NCBI GenBank assembly: GCA_031275485.1
Contig: JAISOS010000039.1
Coordinates: 1 to 33,223 of the forward strand
Direction of reading: 5' to 3'
Length of the DNA stretch: 33,223 nt
Source: Clostridiales bacterium
Lineage (GTDB): Bacteria > Bacillota > Clostridia > Christensenellales > JAISNN01
Below the pieces are notes generated by a model. That model searched no databases and was not told the DNA's origin. It was given only the letters and a program-made list of their open reading frames with translations. Positions 1 to 9,700 of the stretch are shown piece after piece (the stretch's first letter is position 1; the number at the start of each line of letters is the position of its first letter). The translations under genes and the position numbers were made by a program.

Positions 1-417
1 AGAAGGTTTTTTTATCGTAGAGAGCTTTGAGCGCGGGATTGCGCATAACGGAAGCGACGGCGGCGAGGAAGAAAGCGCGTCTTTTGATAAGGTAAGGAGA
101 GCCGCGTTTGGACATACGGACTTTAGAGCTGGAGAGAACCCGTCCGATTGATTGACGGACGTGTCAACGCCGGCGCAAAGGTGCCGGTTTATCGGGAGAG
201 TCGAAACGGTTAACGTCGCCGGTTTCGGAAACGAAAACAGCGGAGAGAGTTGGTTCGTGGTCATTAACGGCGGAGAGAGTTGAATTTAGGCAAGAGTTCG
301 GATATGTACTCGTTAACTTCCTCGGTCTGACGTTCTGGGATTTCAATCTGCTCAACGAGCCGCTTTAAAGCAAAAGCGGAGCCGGGCAAAGACGTATGAG
401 CCGGCGGCTTACCGCGA
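1..417 (-). pseudogene. IS110-family transposase remnant (C-terminal part)
   Basis: Reading the minus strand gives the C-terminal (Transposase_20) half of an IS110/IS1111 DEDD transposase in pieces. From about 417 down to 266 one frame gives a helical stretch with RLVEQIEIPERQTEEV. A second frame (about 280-164) gives the diagnostic SETGDVNRFDSPDK, like the family's 'E.GD..RF.s...' box. A third gives CAGVDTSVNQSDG, like 'yaGldPsv.qSG', and a fourth, ending at the window edge, gives VRMSKRGSPYL and AAVASVMRNPALKALYDK, the usual C-terminal signature. At least three frame changes and internal stops separate the pieces, so the gene is dead. It is cut by the window start, and no element ends or RuvC-like N-terminal domain are visible. 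Confidence 0.75.
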
Positions 418-426
418 CGACAAACA

Positions 427-2019
427 TAATATTTGTGGACTATGACGAGGATACGGAATGAGCGACGCTTACGGGCGTTATCAGGACGGCGGCGTATGAC
501 CTCGAATCAAATGCGATTGCGCAAGTAATCTATTCCGAGCGCGGGAGATTGCCGATAGCGTATTATTCGGCGGAATTAGAGCGTATTTCCGCAGCGGATT
601 TGAGCGTCGGGGCGACGATTGCCGTATATGTTAAAACCGCTTCGCCGCGCGAATTGCACCTTGAAAACGCGGATAGCGCGACGCTGTCATAGGTATACGA
701 TTACACCGACAGCGAGGACACGCAACAGGCGGCGAAAACGCCGATGGTCGGCACGGTGTTTGTTGCTCCGATAGGGGCTATCGTTACGATGATTTCGATG
801 CACGCCAATATAACTGACATTTTGGTGGACGGCGTAAGCGAGGGCAACTGGGTAAACAACTTTATTGTTCAGGCCGTGTTCGTATTACAAAGCGGCAAAC
901 ATGCGGCGTCGTTACTTTTACGACCGCGCTGACCGAGCTGACCGATATGATAACGGTTTCGTTTGTAGGGAACAACCGGACGGAATACGTTTATCCTTCC
1001 GGCTGGAACGGTATTATGGCAACCGTCGATTTAAAGAACCTTGCTTTTATGTTCGACGAAGCGAATAGAAAATATTTTAACGTCTATACGATAGGCGAAG
1101 TCGGCTATTATTACGAAAATTTGACGGAGTCGCGTTTAGCGGCGACACGGCGGTGTTGGTGACGAGGATACCCAACAGATTCTCTTTCACTATAGAGTGC
1201 GCAAACGGAGCGGAAAAATTTGATAATCTCGTCGGGAAACAGAGTTTGCAAGCCGCGTTGAGTGTGCTTAGCGAAGAAGCGACGGAAATATTGAACGCTA
1301 TATTGGAAAGCGATTCTTTGTATAACGACCCGGCGTTGCAAAATACGCTAACCGTTACCGAACTGTTGGAATTAGTATTGCGCGGCAATATAACCGTTTA
1401 CAGCGATTGGGAAAAGCCCGCGACGCAAGAACCGGAGCAGCCGACTTTCGAACCGGCAGATTATGCCGGACTCGACTTTGTGGGGACATGGACGGGTTTG
1501 TTTAATAAAGGCGGCGAAATCCTGTCACACGAGTTGATTTTGTCGCCGGACGGAACATATTCGTATCGAACGTCGGTTAACGGAGTGCAATCTGTCGAAA
1601 TAAGCGGCGTATACCGGATAGAAAACGGGGCGGTCGCATTAAAGACTTTCGTCTATCGGTACGAGTATTCGTTGCTTTCGGCAGACGACTTGAAAATTGA
1701 AATCGCGTTTGCCGCGGACGGATTGCTTGCGGCAACGTTTATAAAACTCAGCGAAAACGGCGTAACGTCGTTTAATCACATGATGACGCGCGGAAACGTC
1801 AGACCGGCGAGCTACTACGGACGCGACTTTGTTGATATTCATAAGAACGGCAACATAACGGTTGAACTTTTGGTAAACGGTACGGCTAATATTTCCTAGT
1901 AAAGATATTACGGTGACCGTATATTACAGGGTATCCGAAGACAATCGGCTGTTTCTGTTTGACAACGGCGTAATCGGCGCCGGAGAGGTGGAAAATTTTT
2001 TCGGAGGTAACGGGCAATG
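427..2019 (+). pseudogene. Frameshifted secreted or surface protein, family not recognised
   Basis: A coding-like reading runs from about 427 to the TGA at 2017-2019 but needs repair at several points: in-frame stops near 460 and 690-692, and frame changes near 905, 1135 and 1897. The joined product is rich in beta-strand-like sequence. Recognisable stretches are AAYDLESNAIAQVIYSE (from ~484), TALTELTDMITVSFVGNN (from ~920) and, near 1480-1620, a lipocalin-like run DFVGTWTGLF...SPDGTYSY...ISGVYRI that resembles small extracellular beta-barrel domains. The longest uninterrupted piece is 1153-1899. The stop overlaps the ATG of the next reading frame (ATGA at 2016-2019), so the two were probably one translational unit. 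No domain can be named with confidence. Frameshift sequencing errors cannot be excluded, but several breaks plus stops favour decay. Confidence 0.6.
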
Positions 2020-3091
2020 AAAACGATAAGAAAAAATAAAAGTCGACACGCGGGATTTTTTGCGGTATTGTTGGTCGGCGTGTTAATCGTGTGCGGGATT
2101 GCGGCGCTAATGTCGCCGTATGCCGACGGGGTCGCGTATGCGGAGGATAACGCTTTTACTAATGCGGCTTCGTCTTCCGCAAAGGAGATCGATTATACGT
2201 TCGAAGAGGTTCCGGTCGAGGTTGTTACCTTAAATGCCGGGGGCATAACTCAAATTCAACCCAGGCAAAACTTTAATATTTCGTACAGTTTAGAACCGTT
2301 TTGGACGACTACGACGAATGTTTTTTACGATGTGTTTCCGGAAGGGGCGGCAAGCGTTGCAGACGGGATTGTGACCGTTTCTCCGGATGCGGTCGTAGGA
2401 AGCGTCTTTACCGTCACGGCGACGGCCGACGATTCCGAAAATATTACGAGCGAATCGTTAGAGTTTTTGGTTGAGAAAATTCCCGTTGCGGGATTAACGC
2501 TTGCTCCGGACGGAACCGATTCGTTGTTGCATATCGGAAAGACGCGAAAGGTTGTTGCCGACGTTCAGCCGGCGTTCGCGACAAATAAAACCGTTAGATA
2601 TGAAATCTCCGGAACGGCTTGGAGTATGTGGAATCATTCGATCCGGCGACGGGAGAGGTCGCCGCAAAGGGAGATATCGCGACGTTAAATGTAAACGCGA
2701 CGGTCGTCATAACGGCATATTCCGTTGACGACGAGAGCTATTCGGACAGCGTAACGTATACGCTACAATGCCGTCCGCTCCGGTGGAGATGGCGGCGGAA
2801 ACTCCGCTTGGCGTTTTTACTTCGGACGGTAAGCCGCTTGCGGTTTCGGGGAGCGGTTCCGGCGATACGGCGGCTTTAAGAGCTTGGGTAAACGGTACGG
2901 AAACGACCGGCTTGAACTACGTGATTCTCTCGGGGCAGAACTACGTCCAAAACGGACATATCCTGCCCGACGGCACGTTCAAGTTAAAAACGCGGATAAC
3001 GGAGCCGCACGCCGAGATTAAAATAAAAGTCGCGTACGGCGACGGGTATGCCGAGCTTGCCGTGTCGGTATATGCTCCGTACGCTCGATAA
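2017..3091 (+). pseudogene. Exported Ig-like (Big_2-type) surface protein, frameshifted
   Basis: The frame opens with ATG at 2017 and a clear signal peptide: basic MKTIRKNKSRH, a hydrophobic run FFAVLLVGVLIVCGIAALM, then an Ala-rich cleavage region near residue 42. Downstream come beta-rich segments with the pattern of bacterial Ig-like group 2 domains, for example VEKIPVAGLTLAPDGTDSL, LHIGKTRKVVADVQPAFATN, and, after a frame change near 2615, ESFDPATGEVAAKGDI with VITAYSVDD. A second frame change near 2770 leads to a last segment with LRAWVNGTETTGLNYV and ending AELAVSVYAPYAR at 3091. There is no LPxTG or other anchor. Organised as a short operon with the preceding pseudogene. Big_2 assignment is by pattern only. 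Confidence 0.65.
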
Positions 3092-3295
3092 CGGCTATTT
3101 TGCTTTACCCTATTTAGGGCAACTTATGCACTAATTACTCTTTGTTCCAAACTTAACTTCTTTTTATTTTACAAGTTTTCCGCTTACCTAAGTAATATAG
3201 ACGGTTGGCCTATCGGTAATCAATTTGCTTTACAATTTCTTGTTTCAATATTTCGCGCTTCCGCAGGTAATACGCTTATCTACGGAACTACTCCG

Positions 3296-3900
3296 ACTAT
3301 GGATATATTATATTTCGTTGCAAAAGGCAAGCGGATAGCGACGCTCGGCTTGTAATACCGGGGCATAATTCGCAAAGCGGCAATAGATGCGCACGACGGC
3401 AAAATTGTAAAAACTATTTTTGACGAATATGCCAAAGGCGCGGACAAAACGCAAATTGCGGAGTTATTAAACAAGCAAGGCGAGCAAATATAATATTTAT
3501 TTCACGTTTCACGCGCCTTTGATAATTGGCTTGCCAACTCGAAATACACGGGCAAGTTTATGTATAGAGATATTCTTTGCGAAACAATGTATCCGCAAAT
3601 TATAGACGGTAATTTATTTGCCAAAGCTCAAGAGCGGTTGAAGGCGAAGCAAAATCAACGATAGCGGTAAAGCCGCCGTAGAATCGTATATTTTAACTTA
3701 ACGGGCAAACTATTTTGCGGTAAATCGGCGGTAAAATGGTTGCGGGCGACGGCGCGAGTCATGCCGTAGAAAAAAATATTATTATGTTATGCGCGTAAGA
3801 AAAAATAAAGCCGACCGCGGCAAGAAACGGTAAGACAAAGACAAGTTAGAAGAAATCGTCCGCCGAAATGCGCAACGGTTTTTTCCGATTGCGCCGATTA
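3296..3900 (+). pseudogene. Serine site-specific recombinase remnant (recombinase and zinc-ribbon region)
   Basis: One frame from about 3296 to 3664, broken by TAA or TAG stops, reads AAIDAHDGKIVKTIFDEYAK, then GADKTQIAELLNKQG, then NSKYTGKFMYRDILCE and YPQIIDGNLFAKAQERLKAK. This is the 'Recombinase' domain that follows the resolvase catalytic domain in large serine recombinases (pattern AkiVk.IFd.Ya.G.s...IA..LN..Gi, then KY.Gk ... yPaIId..lF..vq.r). Further shifts give a zinc-ribbon relic LTGKLFCGKSAVK and a C-terminal DKDKLEEIVR piece. The N-terminal catalytic Ser domain is not visible upstream, where 3092-3295 shows nothing I recognise. It is a decayed trace of an integrated element; no attachment site was found. 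Confidence 0.75.
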
Positions 3901-3916
3901 TACCGCGTTTTTACGC

Positions 3917-3945
3917 TTGACAGAAATTCCGCGTTGTGGTAAAAT
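3917..3945 (+). promoter_or_regulatory. Sigma-A promoter upstream of the YitT-like gene
   Basis: Perfect -35 TTGACA at 3917-3922, 17-nt spacer, -10 TAAAAT at 3940-3945. Transcription would start near 3952 and leave a leader of about 190 nt before the ATG at 4142. It lies just after the recombinase remnant. Confidence 0.65.
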
Positions 3946-4141
3946 TTTTTCGGTTAAAGAGCGCGGACGTCGGCTGAAAAAGGGAATCGGAAAAATAGAA
4001 ATTTTCTAAAAAAGTTCGATAAAAGGGAAATAATTAGACAAGAAAAAAGTTCATATAAAGCGTTCGTAAAATAACGGATTTAACAAAATAAGGTATTTGC
4101 AAAATAAGGAATTTCGCAAAAAAAATAGGGAAGCGGTTATT

Positions 4142-5074
4142 ATGGTTAAGCTGGACAAAAAAAAGACTCTGCGCGGGCTACGGACGTGCGGCATTTTGCT
4201 TTTCGCGTCGCTGATGCGGTGTATTTCACTCTACGTTTTTACCGTGCCGAACAAGTTCGCGCCGGGCGGCGTAACGGGTCTGGCGTCAATTCTTTACAAT
4301 CTGCCCACGCATATTCCGGTAGGCGTAACTATCGTTTTGTTGAATATCCCTCTGCTTGTACTCGCGTTTTTCAAAATGAACAAAACGTTCGCGCTACAAT
4401 CGCTTGCGGTCATCGTTCTGCTTTCGTTCGGCGTAGAGCTGTTCGGCAAAATAAGCGCGGTTCCGCAATACGGCATAGAACAGAACGCGGACAAAATGCT
4501 CGCCGCGCTTTTCGGCGGCGCGTTCACGGGCATATCGCTCGCGCTCACTTTCAAGGTCAACGCGTCGAGCGGCGGAACCGATATAGTCGGCGCGCTTATC
4601 CAAAAACGATATTCCGCGACAAATGTCGCATGGTTTATTCTGATGTTCGATTTGGCGATCGCCGTCTTGGGCGGCGTATTGCTCCGAGATTTCGAGCCGG
4701 TTATGTATTCTTTTGTCAGTCTTTTCGTTTCGAGCAAGGTATCGGAAGCTATTACGAACGGCTTTACGACGGCGGTTACATTTACCGTCATTACGAAAAA
4801 AGCGCCTGAGCTCGGCCGCAGAATCATTTCGGAAATACATAGGGGCGTAACGGCGATAAAAAGCGTCGGACTCTATACCGGCGAGGAGCGCACCGTGCTG
4901 CAATGCGTCGTCCGTAAAAGACAGGTCAGCGACTTTCACAGAATCTTGAAAGAAACCGATAAGGACGCATTCGCTTTCGCGATGCCCGCAACCGAGGTTC
5001 TCGGTCAAGGCTTTACCCAAGTTCTGAATACGTCCGTAAAACGCGGAAACGGCGGCGGGGACGCGGACTCTTAA
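4142..5074 (+). CDS. YitT family membrane protein with DUF2179 domain
   Basis: The 310-residue product has the standard YitT build: about five or six membrane segments in residues 10-200 (for example TCGILLFASLMRCISLYVF, VTIVLLNIPLLVLAFF, the glycine-rich AALFGGAFTGISLALTF, and AWFILMFDLAIAVLGGVL), followed by a soluble C-terminal DUF2179 domain (residues ~205-300, with LGRRIISEIHRGVTAI, GLYTGEERTVLQCVV and the closing KDAFAFAMPATEVLGQGF). The motif PGGVTGLASIL and the SSGGTDIVGALI loop are typical. Substrate and function of this family are unknown. The frame extends to a TTG at 4097, but ATG 4142 has a GGGAAG site about 8 nt upstream and matches the usual length. Transcribed from the promoter at 3917 and followed 24 nt after its stop by a hairpin repeat. 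Confidence 0.9.
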   Translation: MVKLDKKKTLRGLRTCGILLFASLMRCISLYVFTVPNKFAPGGVTGLASILYNLPTHIPVGVTIVLLNIPLLVLAFFKMNKTFALQSLAVIVLLSFGVELFGKISAVPQYGIEQNADKMLAALFGGAFTGISLALTFKVNASSGGTDIVGALIQKRYSATNVAWFILMFDLAIAVLGGVLLRDFEPVMYSFVSLFVSSKVSEAITNGFTTAVTFTVITKKAPELGRRIISEIHRGVTAIKSVGLYTGEERTVLQCVVRKRQVSDFHRILKETDKDAFAFAMPATEVLGQGFTQVLNTSVKRGNGGGDADS

Positions 5075-5098
5075 ATTTTTTTTAAGAAGGGAGGTTAT

Positions 5099-5156
5099 GC
5101 GGGGAAAACCTTTTGCGAACACAAGGTTTTCCCCGCGCCCCTTTCCAAAAAACTTT
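5099..5156 (+). repeat. Repeat A, copy 1 (+): hairpin and conserved flank
   Basis: A 14-bp perfect stem (5099-5112 with 5123-5136; arm GCGGGGAAAACCTT) closes a 10-nt loop that can pair further onto a CGAA tetraloop. It is followed by the conserved flank CCCCTTTCCAAAAAACTT. It lies 24 nt after the YitT-like stop codon. It lacks the T-run of a classic intrinsic terminator but could still act as a 3'-end structure. Confidence 0.8.
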
Positions 5157-5402
5157 TAGTATTTTAACGCGGAACCCGCGTGCCTTGCTATTCAAGTCGG
5201 GGGGTGAGTTTAATTTTTTTGTAAAAAACGAAAAGATATGTTGCGGGGCAAGGCGGAAATTTCTTTGAAAAATGCCGCGGGACGGGGCGATATTGCTTCG
5301 TATAGTAAAGTAATACGCCGTTGAAGTTTTTTAAGTTTTTTTGTAAGACGGCGCGGAGGCGGACGTTTTTTATCCTCCCGCCGCAACGCCGCTTTGAATT
5401 TT

Positions 5403-5495
5403 GAAAAAGCTTAGCCGAAGCGTTTTGTTTGAAAAGCGGTTAAATATTTTTTTAAGGGGCGCATGGGAAAACTGTTTACGAAAGGTTTCCAGCGC
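5403..5495 (-). repeat. Repeat A, copy 2 (-), degenerate; with 5157-5402 spacer
   Basis: A degenerate reverse copy: AAAAAGCTTAGCCGAAGCGT (about 5405-5424), then AAGGGGCGC and a weak hairpin at 5461-5495. The AAAAARCTTAGCCG block is shared with copy 6 near 22875. It ends 35 nt before the HAD gene start. The spacer between copies 1 and 2 (5157-5402) holds no gene; it has T-rich runs and a short inverted GC-rich stretch near 5355-5390. Confidence 0.5.
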
Positions 5496-5529
5496 GATAA
5501 GTTTTAAAAAACGATAAAAGGCGTGAGCT

Positions 5530-6177
5530 ATGAAGTATAAGGCGGTATTTTTTGATTTGGACGGGACGTTATTCGATACGAGCGGCGGCGTGTACGCGGC
5601 GTTCGCGCACGTATTCGGTCGGTACGGAGCGGATGTTGACGAAAGCGTATATCCGTCTTTTATCGGTCCGCCCGTGAGGCAGACCTTAGAGCGTTTTTTT
5701 CCTAGGGAAAGGGCGGCCGAGGCGCACGATTTATTCAGGGCGTTTTACGGCAGACCCGAGGTCAAATTTCACGCCGCGCCCTACCGCGGAATCGAGCGCG
5801 TTTTGTCTTATTGCGGGAGCGTCGGTTTGAGAGTCTATACGGCTACTTCCAAGAGTGAAATTATGTCCCGCGAAATCCTCGGCAAATTCGGCATGGCGGA
5901 CTATTTCGACAACGTTTACGGCGCGGACGCCACTCTCGGCAGGGTCAAAAAAGAGGACGTTTTGGCATACGCGCTGAACGATTCGGGCGAAAAACCCGCC
6001 GAATGTCTTCTGATAGGCGATACCTCATACGACGCGGACGGCGCGAAAGCCGTCGGCATAGCCTGTCTCGCCGTTACTTACGGCTTCGGGAAAAAAGAGG
6101 AAATCGCGGGAGAACACATAATCGGCTACGCCGCCTCGCCGTTTGAGATAGAGGATATTTTGAGAAAGGTTTTATAA
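5530..6177 (+). CDS. HAD-superfamily hydrolase, phosphoglycolate phosphatase-like
   Basis: A 215-residue haloacid dehalogenase-type phosphatase with all four catalytic motifs. Motif I is FFDLDGTLFDT (nucleophile Asp9, general acid Asp11), motif II is VYTATSKS (Thr106 or Ser107), motif III is a lysine in RVKKEDVL (Lys140/141), and motif IV is LIGDTSYDADGAK (Asp164, Asp168). Residues ~15-85 form the alpha-helical C1 cap, so it belongs to the Gph/PgmB-like subfamily I that acts on small phosphorylated metabolites. Length is normal. The true substrate (2-phosphoglycolate, a sugar phosphate or a nucleotide) cannot be read from sequence. ATG 5530 directly precedes MKYKAVFFDLDGT, the expected N-terminus; its Shine-Dalgarno site is weak. 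Cytoplasmic, probably monocistronic. Confidence 0.9.
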   Translation: MKYKAVFFDLDGTLFDTSGGVYAAFAHVFGRYGADVDESVYPSFIGPPVRQTLERFFPRERAAEAHDLFRAFYGRPEVKFHAAPYRGIERVLSYCGSVGLRVYTATSKSEIMSREILGKFGMADYFDNVYGADATLGRVKKEDVLAYALNDSGEKPAECLLIGDTSYDADGAKAVGIACLAVTYGFGKKEEIAGEHIIGYAASPFEIEDILRKVL

Positions 6178-6178
6178 A

Positions 6179-6286
6179 GATTACGAAGGAGAAATATTCC
6201 GCGAGCTTATCGAACGCGGCGGCAAAGTATTCTCGGCGGCGTGTACGCGCCCCGACGCGCCCGCGACGGAACCGTCCCACGCGTAA
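6179..6286 (+). other. Short open frame after the HAD gene, probable gene relic
   Basis: Between the HAD stop and the poly-C tract one frame stays open for 35 codons: DYEGEIFRELIERGGKVF, then SAACTRPDAPATEPSHA, ending at TAA 6284. It has protein-like composition but no ATG, GTG or TTG start, although AAGGAG lies at 6186-6191. It may be the tail of a lost gene or chance. No family recognised. Confidence 0.25.
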
Positions 6287-6303
6287 AACCATTACTTTTT
6301 CTG

Positions 6304-6317
6304 CCCCCCCCCCCCCC
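6304..6317. repeat. C14 homopolymer followed by a T9 run
   Basis: Fourteen consecutive C at 6304-6317, then TA and nine T at 6320-6328. It lies 20 nt upstream of the -35 box of the lipoprotein promoter and outside any gene. Such tracts are slippage-prone; the exact length in the source genome may differ from this assembly. Confidence 0.9.
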
Positions 6318-6336
6318 TATTTTTTTTTAAAAGCCC

Positions 6337-6365
6337 TTTACAACCGTAAAATTTTGTGTTATAAT
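6337..6365 (+). promoter_or_regulatory. Sigma-A promoter of the surface lipoprotein gene
   Basis: The -35 is TTTACA (6337-6342), the spacer is exactly 17 nt, and the -10 is a consensus TATAAT (6360-6365). Start of transcription is expected near 6372, giving a leader of about 380 nt. The poly-C/poly-T tract sits just upstream, where length change could affect promoter strength. Confidence 0.7.
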
Positions 6366-6371
6366 ACAAGA

Positions 6372-6750
6372 AACATTGTAAAACCGACAAGAATACGCGG
6401 GATTTTACGCGTTATGCGGCGGTTACCCTTTTAAACCGTAAAGCGCGCGTTTTTTCCGTCGCGCAAAGCGGGACGCATAAAAGAGCGAAGTTTTTTTATG
6501 CGCGGACGCTACGGACGGCGTCGAGCCGGCGAGGAAACCGTCCGCGCGCTCTTTATAAGAAAAAACGGCGTTTTCAAATCGGGCGGCGTTTAATTTGAAA
6601 ATTTAGCGGGCGTGAAAAAGGCGCGTATTTGAGAATTTACGAATATCATAAAAATTAACATAGCGGCGTATTTCAAAGAGTTTTTTGAAAGGGCGGGGAA
6701 GGTTGTCGTCTAAGCTGTGGAGAAATAAAAAAAACGGAGGAACTTTATTT
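6372..6750 (+). promoter_or_regulatory. Long structured 5' leader of the lipoprotein gene
   Basis: No gene is visible between the promoter and the ATG. The leader holds a bipartite stem: ATAAAAGAGC (6477-6486) faces GCTCTTTAT (6548-6556), and inside it GCGCGGACG (6500-6508) pairs perfectly with CGTCCGCGC (6539-6547), leaving a T7-containing internal loop at 6491-6497. I recognise no known riboswitch class. A strong GGAGG at 6735-6739 serves the ATG at 6751. Confidence 0.4.
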
Positions 6751-9700
6751 ATGAAAAAACAAGCGGCAAGATTTATCGTTTTGTTTTTAGCTCTCGCGAT
6801 GCTGGTCGGCGCGCTGACCGCCTGCGAGACGAAGCGGAAGGTTCACTTTTCGGCGGACGGCGCGGTTATTAAGACCGTCGAGACGAAAAGCGGCAAGGAA
6901 AGCGTAACTCTGCCCGACGCGCCGGCGAAAACCGGCTACGCATTCGACGGGTGGTACAAGGACGACGGCGTCTGGGAGGATCGCTTCGAGTCGAACACGC
7001 TGACGAAAAGTCCTATAAAGAACGATATTACTGTGTATGCGAAGTATACGCCTATCGTATACCGCATATCATACATAGGCGAGTTTTACGGCGCGGAGAA
7101 TCCCGCCGCGAATCCCGCGTCGTATACGATAGAATCTCCGACGATTACCCTTGAGCTACCGGTAAGGAACGGCTTTACGGCAATCTGGTCGTCGGGCGGG
7201 GTGATCCCTGGCGGAAGCACGGGAAACAGAACCTTTACGATTGAATGGTCGGCGGCGAGCTATACTATCACATACGAGGGACTGCCGTCTTGGGCGGCAA
7301 ATAACAACCCCGCGGCGTATACCGCGGGAAGCGCGGTCACGCTGAAAAATCCGTCCGCGACCGGGTATATTTTCGCGGGCTGGACGGACGAGAAGGACGA
7401 TCCCGCTACGGGCATACCTTCCGGCGGCACGGGGAACAGAACATTTACGGCGAATTGGACGTTCGTGGAATACGATATAACTTACGCGCTCGATAACGGC
7501 GTTTCGGACAACGGGGTTTCGCTCGATTATCCGCAGACGTATAACGTGGGACGGACCGTCGGCCTGCCGACTCCGGAGAAATACGGCTACGACTTCGCCG
7601 GCTGGCAAAGACAAGATTCCATCGATACCTTTACCGAAATAACCGCGGGCAGTATTACGGGGAACTTAACTTTTACCGCGCTGTGGACGCCGAAGGTTTA
7701 TTACATAAATTACGATTTGCCGGAGGACGCTTTGAATGACGAGGCGAATCCGGATACTTATACGGCGGAGGACGCCGAGATTGTTCTGCGAGCCCCGTCG
7801 CGCGCGGGATATAACTTCGTCAAATGGATAGACGACGGCGGCGACGAGGTTACGATTATTCCGGAGGGAAGCGTGGGCGGCATAACGCTTACGGCGGTTT
7901 GGGATCCGATAGCCTACGGAATCGTATACAACGGCCTGCCCGCGACTGCGGTAAATAATAATCCGGCGGTATATACGATAGAGGATGAGGTTATTCTTAC
8001 GAACCCGTCGGCGGAGGGATATATTTTCGTCAAATGGACGGACGGGAGCGGCGACGCCTCCGGTATACCTTTGGGTAGCACGGGTATAAAAACCTTTGCG
8101 GCAAACTGGACGTACGTTACTTACGACATTACTTACGAAGGTTTGAAAGCCGGCGCCGATAACGCCGCGAATCCCGCGACTTATACCGTCGCGGAGCCGC
8201 ACGATATAGATTTGGAGGCGCCGACCGTAGACGGATATACCTTTACGCACTGGACGGACGAGAAGGGCGAGCCCGTTACGGCAATCGCTACGGGCAGTAC
8301 GGGAAATAAGGTCTTTACCGCGAACTGGACGCTTACGCAGTACGGTATATCGTATATAAATCTGGGCTACGGTATCACCGATAACGGGCTTTCGTTGGAA
8401 TACCCGCAAACGTATCACATAGAGGAAAAGGTAACGTTGCCTATCCCGATTTTCGATGGAAGAGTTTTTGATAAGTGGACGGACGCGGTCGAAGATACGG
8501 ATACGGCGATTACCGAAATTCCTTTGGGAAGCTTCGGAAACCGTGTGTTTAAGGCAAATTGGAACGACCTAGAGTATGAAATTACTTATGTCGTGGGCGA
8601 GGGCGGATCGCATAACAATCCTACGACATATACGGAATTTGACGAATTTGTGCTGACGCCGGCGGAAAGGCCGGGCTACGTATTCAAGGAATGGCTGGAA
8701 AACGAAGAAAAGATAGTTTCTATAACGCTGGGGTCTACCGGAAACAGAACGATAACCGCGGTTTGGCTTGCCGTCTATACGGTTACTTACGACTATAACG
8801 GCGCGACGGGAAGCAACGGCGATCCGACGGCGGACGTCGTGGAAAGCTATGAATACGCCCTGGCGGTTCCTACCTACGATAACTTCAAATTCGGCGGCTG
8901 GTTTGACGCGCCGAACGGCGGCGGAACGCGATATACCGACGAGCTGGGAGTAAGCCTCGCGGCGTGGACGGATACGTCGGATAAGACGCTGTACGCCTAT
9001 CTCACGGATAAAGCGAATTTTGTGTACGAGAATATCGAAGGCGGCGGCGTTTCGGTCAAGAAAAACGATTATACCGCTCCGAGCGGATATATATATATAC
9101 AGCCTTATTATCTCGGAAATCCGATAACTAAAATAGCGGATTACGGATTCCAGTTGTGCGTTGCCGTAACGGCGGTGAATATGCCGGACACCGTAACGGT
9201 TATCGGCGAGAGGGCGTTTGCCAGCTGCTTTGCGCTGAGCGCGATAAGTCTGCCGAGCGGTCTAACGGTTATCGGAGACGGAGCGTTTGAGAGTAGCGGA
9301 ATAGCGGCTATAACGTTGCCCGAGAGCGTTATAAGCATAGGTGCGAGCGCGTTCAGGTTTACCGGTCTTACGGCTATAGCGATACCCGACGGCGTTATAA
9401 GCATAGGTGCGAGCGCGTTTGCGAATTGCGGTTCTTTGGCGTCGGTAACGTTCGGCGTCGCGAGCGGGTTGGAGACTATCGGAGACGGAGCGTTTGAGAG
9501 TAGCGGAATAGCGGCTATAACGTTGCCCGAGAGCGTTATAAGCATAGGAAGCAAGGCGTTTGCAAATTGCAAACTCATGAGCATAATCCTGCCCGCGTCG
9601 GTGAGAAGCCTTGGCGATTATGTGTTCCTCGGAAACGTTAAAATCGAAGAAGAGGACACGGTGATTCCAATGGTTGTAAATATGCGCGGCATCAATCCGG

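Noticed and set aside
4097-4141. TTG start extending the YitT-like protein by 15 residues
   Set aside because: ATG 4142 has a better-spaced ribosome site, and the extension is Lys/Arg/Asn-rich without family similarity.
4186-5122. Overlapping open frames on both strands of the YitT-like gene
   Set aside because: Arg-rich translations of alternate frames; the YitT-DUF2179 frame explains the sequence.
7666-8418. Long minus-strand open frame opposite the lipoprotein gene
   Set aside because: A shadow of the repeated codon pattern on the coding strand; Arg-rich, with no recognisable domain.
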